In this document: one piece after another, positions 63,231 through 64,000 of the stretch
Layout: each line of letters opens with the position of its first letter
Position numbering within the stretch: position 1 is the first letter of the stretch
Assembly (NCBI GenBank): GCA_963573385.1
Contig: CAUYLG010009144.1
Coordinates: 1 to 64,000, forward strand
Source: Cacajao melanocephalus
Taxonomy: Eukaryota; Chordata; Mammalia; Primates; Pitheciidae
DNA: 64,000 nt
Direction of reading: 5' to 3'
Program-made: the position numbers and the translations under genes
The notes under the pieces: model-generated
What the model saw: only the letters and a program-made list of their open reading frames with translations
Told to the model about the DNA's origin: nothing
The model's database searches: none

Positions 63231-64000
63231 ATGGAAGGATCAAATTCAAACACACAGCAATATTAATGTTGAATGCAAATGGCCTAAATGCCCCAATCAA
63301 AAGACACAGACTGACAAACTGGATAAAAATTCAAGACACATTGGTGTGCTATATTCAGTAGACCCATCTTACATGCAAAGACTCACACAGACTCAAAGGG
63401 ATGGAACAAGATTTATCACACAAATGGAGAGCAAAAAAAAAAAAAAGCAGGGGTAGCAATCCTAGTGTCTGATAAAAGGGACAACAAAGATCAGACTTTA
63501 AACTGACAAAGAAGGGCATTACATAATGGTAAAAGGATCAATGCAACAAGAAGAGCTAACTGTCCTAAATATATATGCACCCAATGCAGGACCACCCAGA
63601 TACATAAAGCAAGTTCTTAATGGCCTACAAAGAGACTCAGACTCCTGCACAATAATAGTGGGAGACTTTAACACTCCACTGACAATATTGGACAGATCAA
63701 TGAGACAGAAAGTCAACAAGGCTATCCAACACTTGAACGCAGATCTGAACCAGGCGGACCTAATAAACATTTATAGAACACTCCACCCCAAATCCACAGA
63801 ATATACATTCTTCTCAGCACCACATCACACTTACTCTAAAATTGACCACATAATTGGAAGTAAATCACTCCTCATCAAATGCGAAAGAACAGAAATCATA
63901 ACAAACAGTCTCTCAGACCACACCACAATCAAATTAGAACTCAGGATTAAGAAAAGCACTCAAAACCACAAAATCACATAGAAACTGAACAACTTGCTCC
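63231..64000 (+). pseudogene. L1 ORF2 endonuclease remnant, cut by the window edge
   Basis: The start at 63231 meets a stop within 12 codons. A 151-codon open stretch (63526-63981) spans the endonuclease core with VGDFNTPLTILDRS, YSKIDHIIGSKSLL and SLSDHTTIKLEL, so the catalytic Asp/Asn and the Ser-Asp-His triad region are preserved locally. The RT part would lie beyond the window. Confidence 0.88.

Larger units (their letters stand above)
61280..64000 (+). mobile_element. L1 with complete 5' end, runs off the right edge
   Basis: The 5' end contains ggcaccaagatggctgagag (61285-61304). Then come a 5' UTR of about 860 bp, ORF1 from 62140, and ORF2 from an ATG at 63231 to the window edge. A run of 21 A at 62010-62030 lies in the 5' UTR. 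It is similar in design to the L1 at 9136 and of similar apparent age; frames are broken. Confidence 0.92.

Overview
This window looks like nuclear DNA from a higher primate, most likely human or another ape or Old World monkey. The evidence is full-length dimeric Alu elements, including copies with AluS/AluY-type positions, THE1- and MST-type LTRs, primate-age L1 elements with complete 5' UTRs, and older mammalian L1M, L2, MIR and hAT/Tigger fossils. The whole window is AT-rich. I find no intact protein-coding gene, no convincing functional RNA gene and no CRISPR-like array. It reads as a gene desert or intronic/intergenic block built by layers of retrotransposition. Subfamily names are from memory of consensus sequences, not from a repeat-masking run.

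Layout. 1-3697: two L1 5' halves on the minus strand, one abutting the other, the second with a 10 x 19-bp tandem array in its 5' UTR. 4107-5270: a long minus-strand L2 whose reverse-transcriptase remnant is still readable. 5284-8395: a plus-strand L1M holding a free left Alu monomer, followed by an inverted piece of L1 endonuclease sequence. 9136-13546: a plus-strand L1 with 5' UTR, ORF1 and most of ORF2 but no 3' end. 13.5-28 kb: mostly unassigned AT-rich sequence with two Alus, a CA microsatellite and small L1/L2/Tigger relics. 28-45 kb: hAT, L1M, a THE1 solo LTR, Alus, MIRs, a MER20-like element split by an L1 3' end, minisatellites, an MST solo LTR and two diverged copies of one L2-like segment.

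45-50 kb: L1M relics and a roughly 1-kb AT-rich expansion inside an older interspersed repeat. 50.38-50.53 kb: a short polyadenylated retroinsertion of unidentified origin with target-site duplications. 51.4-53.7 kb: a near full-length processed pseudogene of ACSL4 on the minus strand, with one Alu in or beside its 3' UTR and another at its 5' end. 54-61 kb: LTR, L1, Alu, L2 and MIR fragments. 61280-64000: a third L1 with a complete 5' end, plus strand, running off the window.

The elements do not form a pathway. Their relationships are historical: nesting, interruption and local duplication. The only recognisable host-gene content is the dead ACSL4 retrocopy. No new biological system was found. 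The items most worth a second look are the unidentified retroinsertion, the AT-rich expansion, the L1 5' UTR array and the ACSL4 retrocopy.
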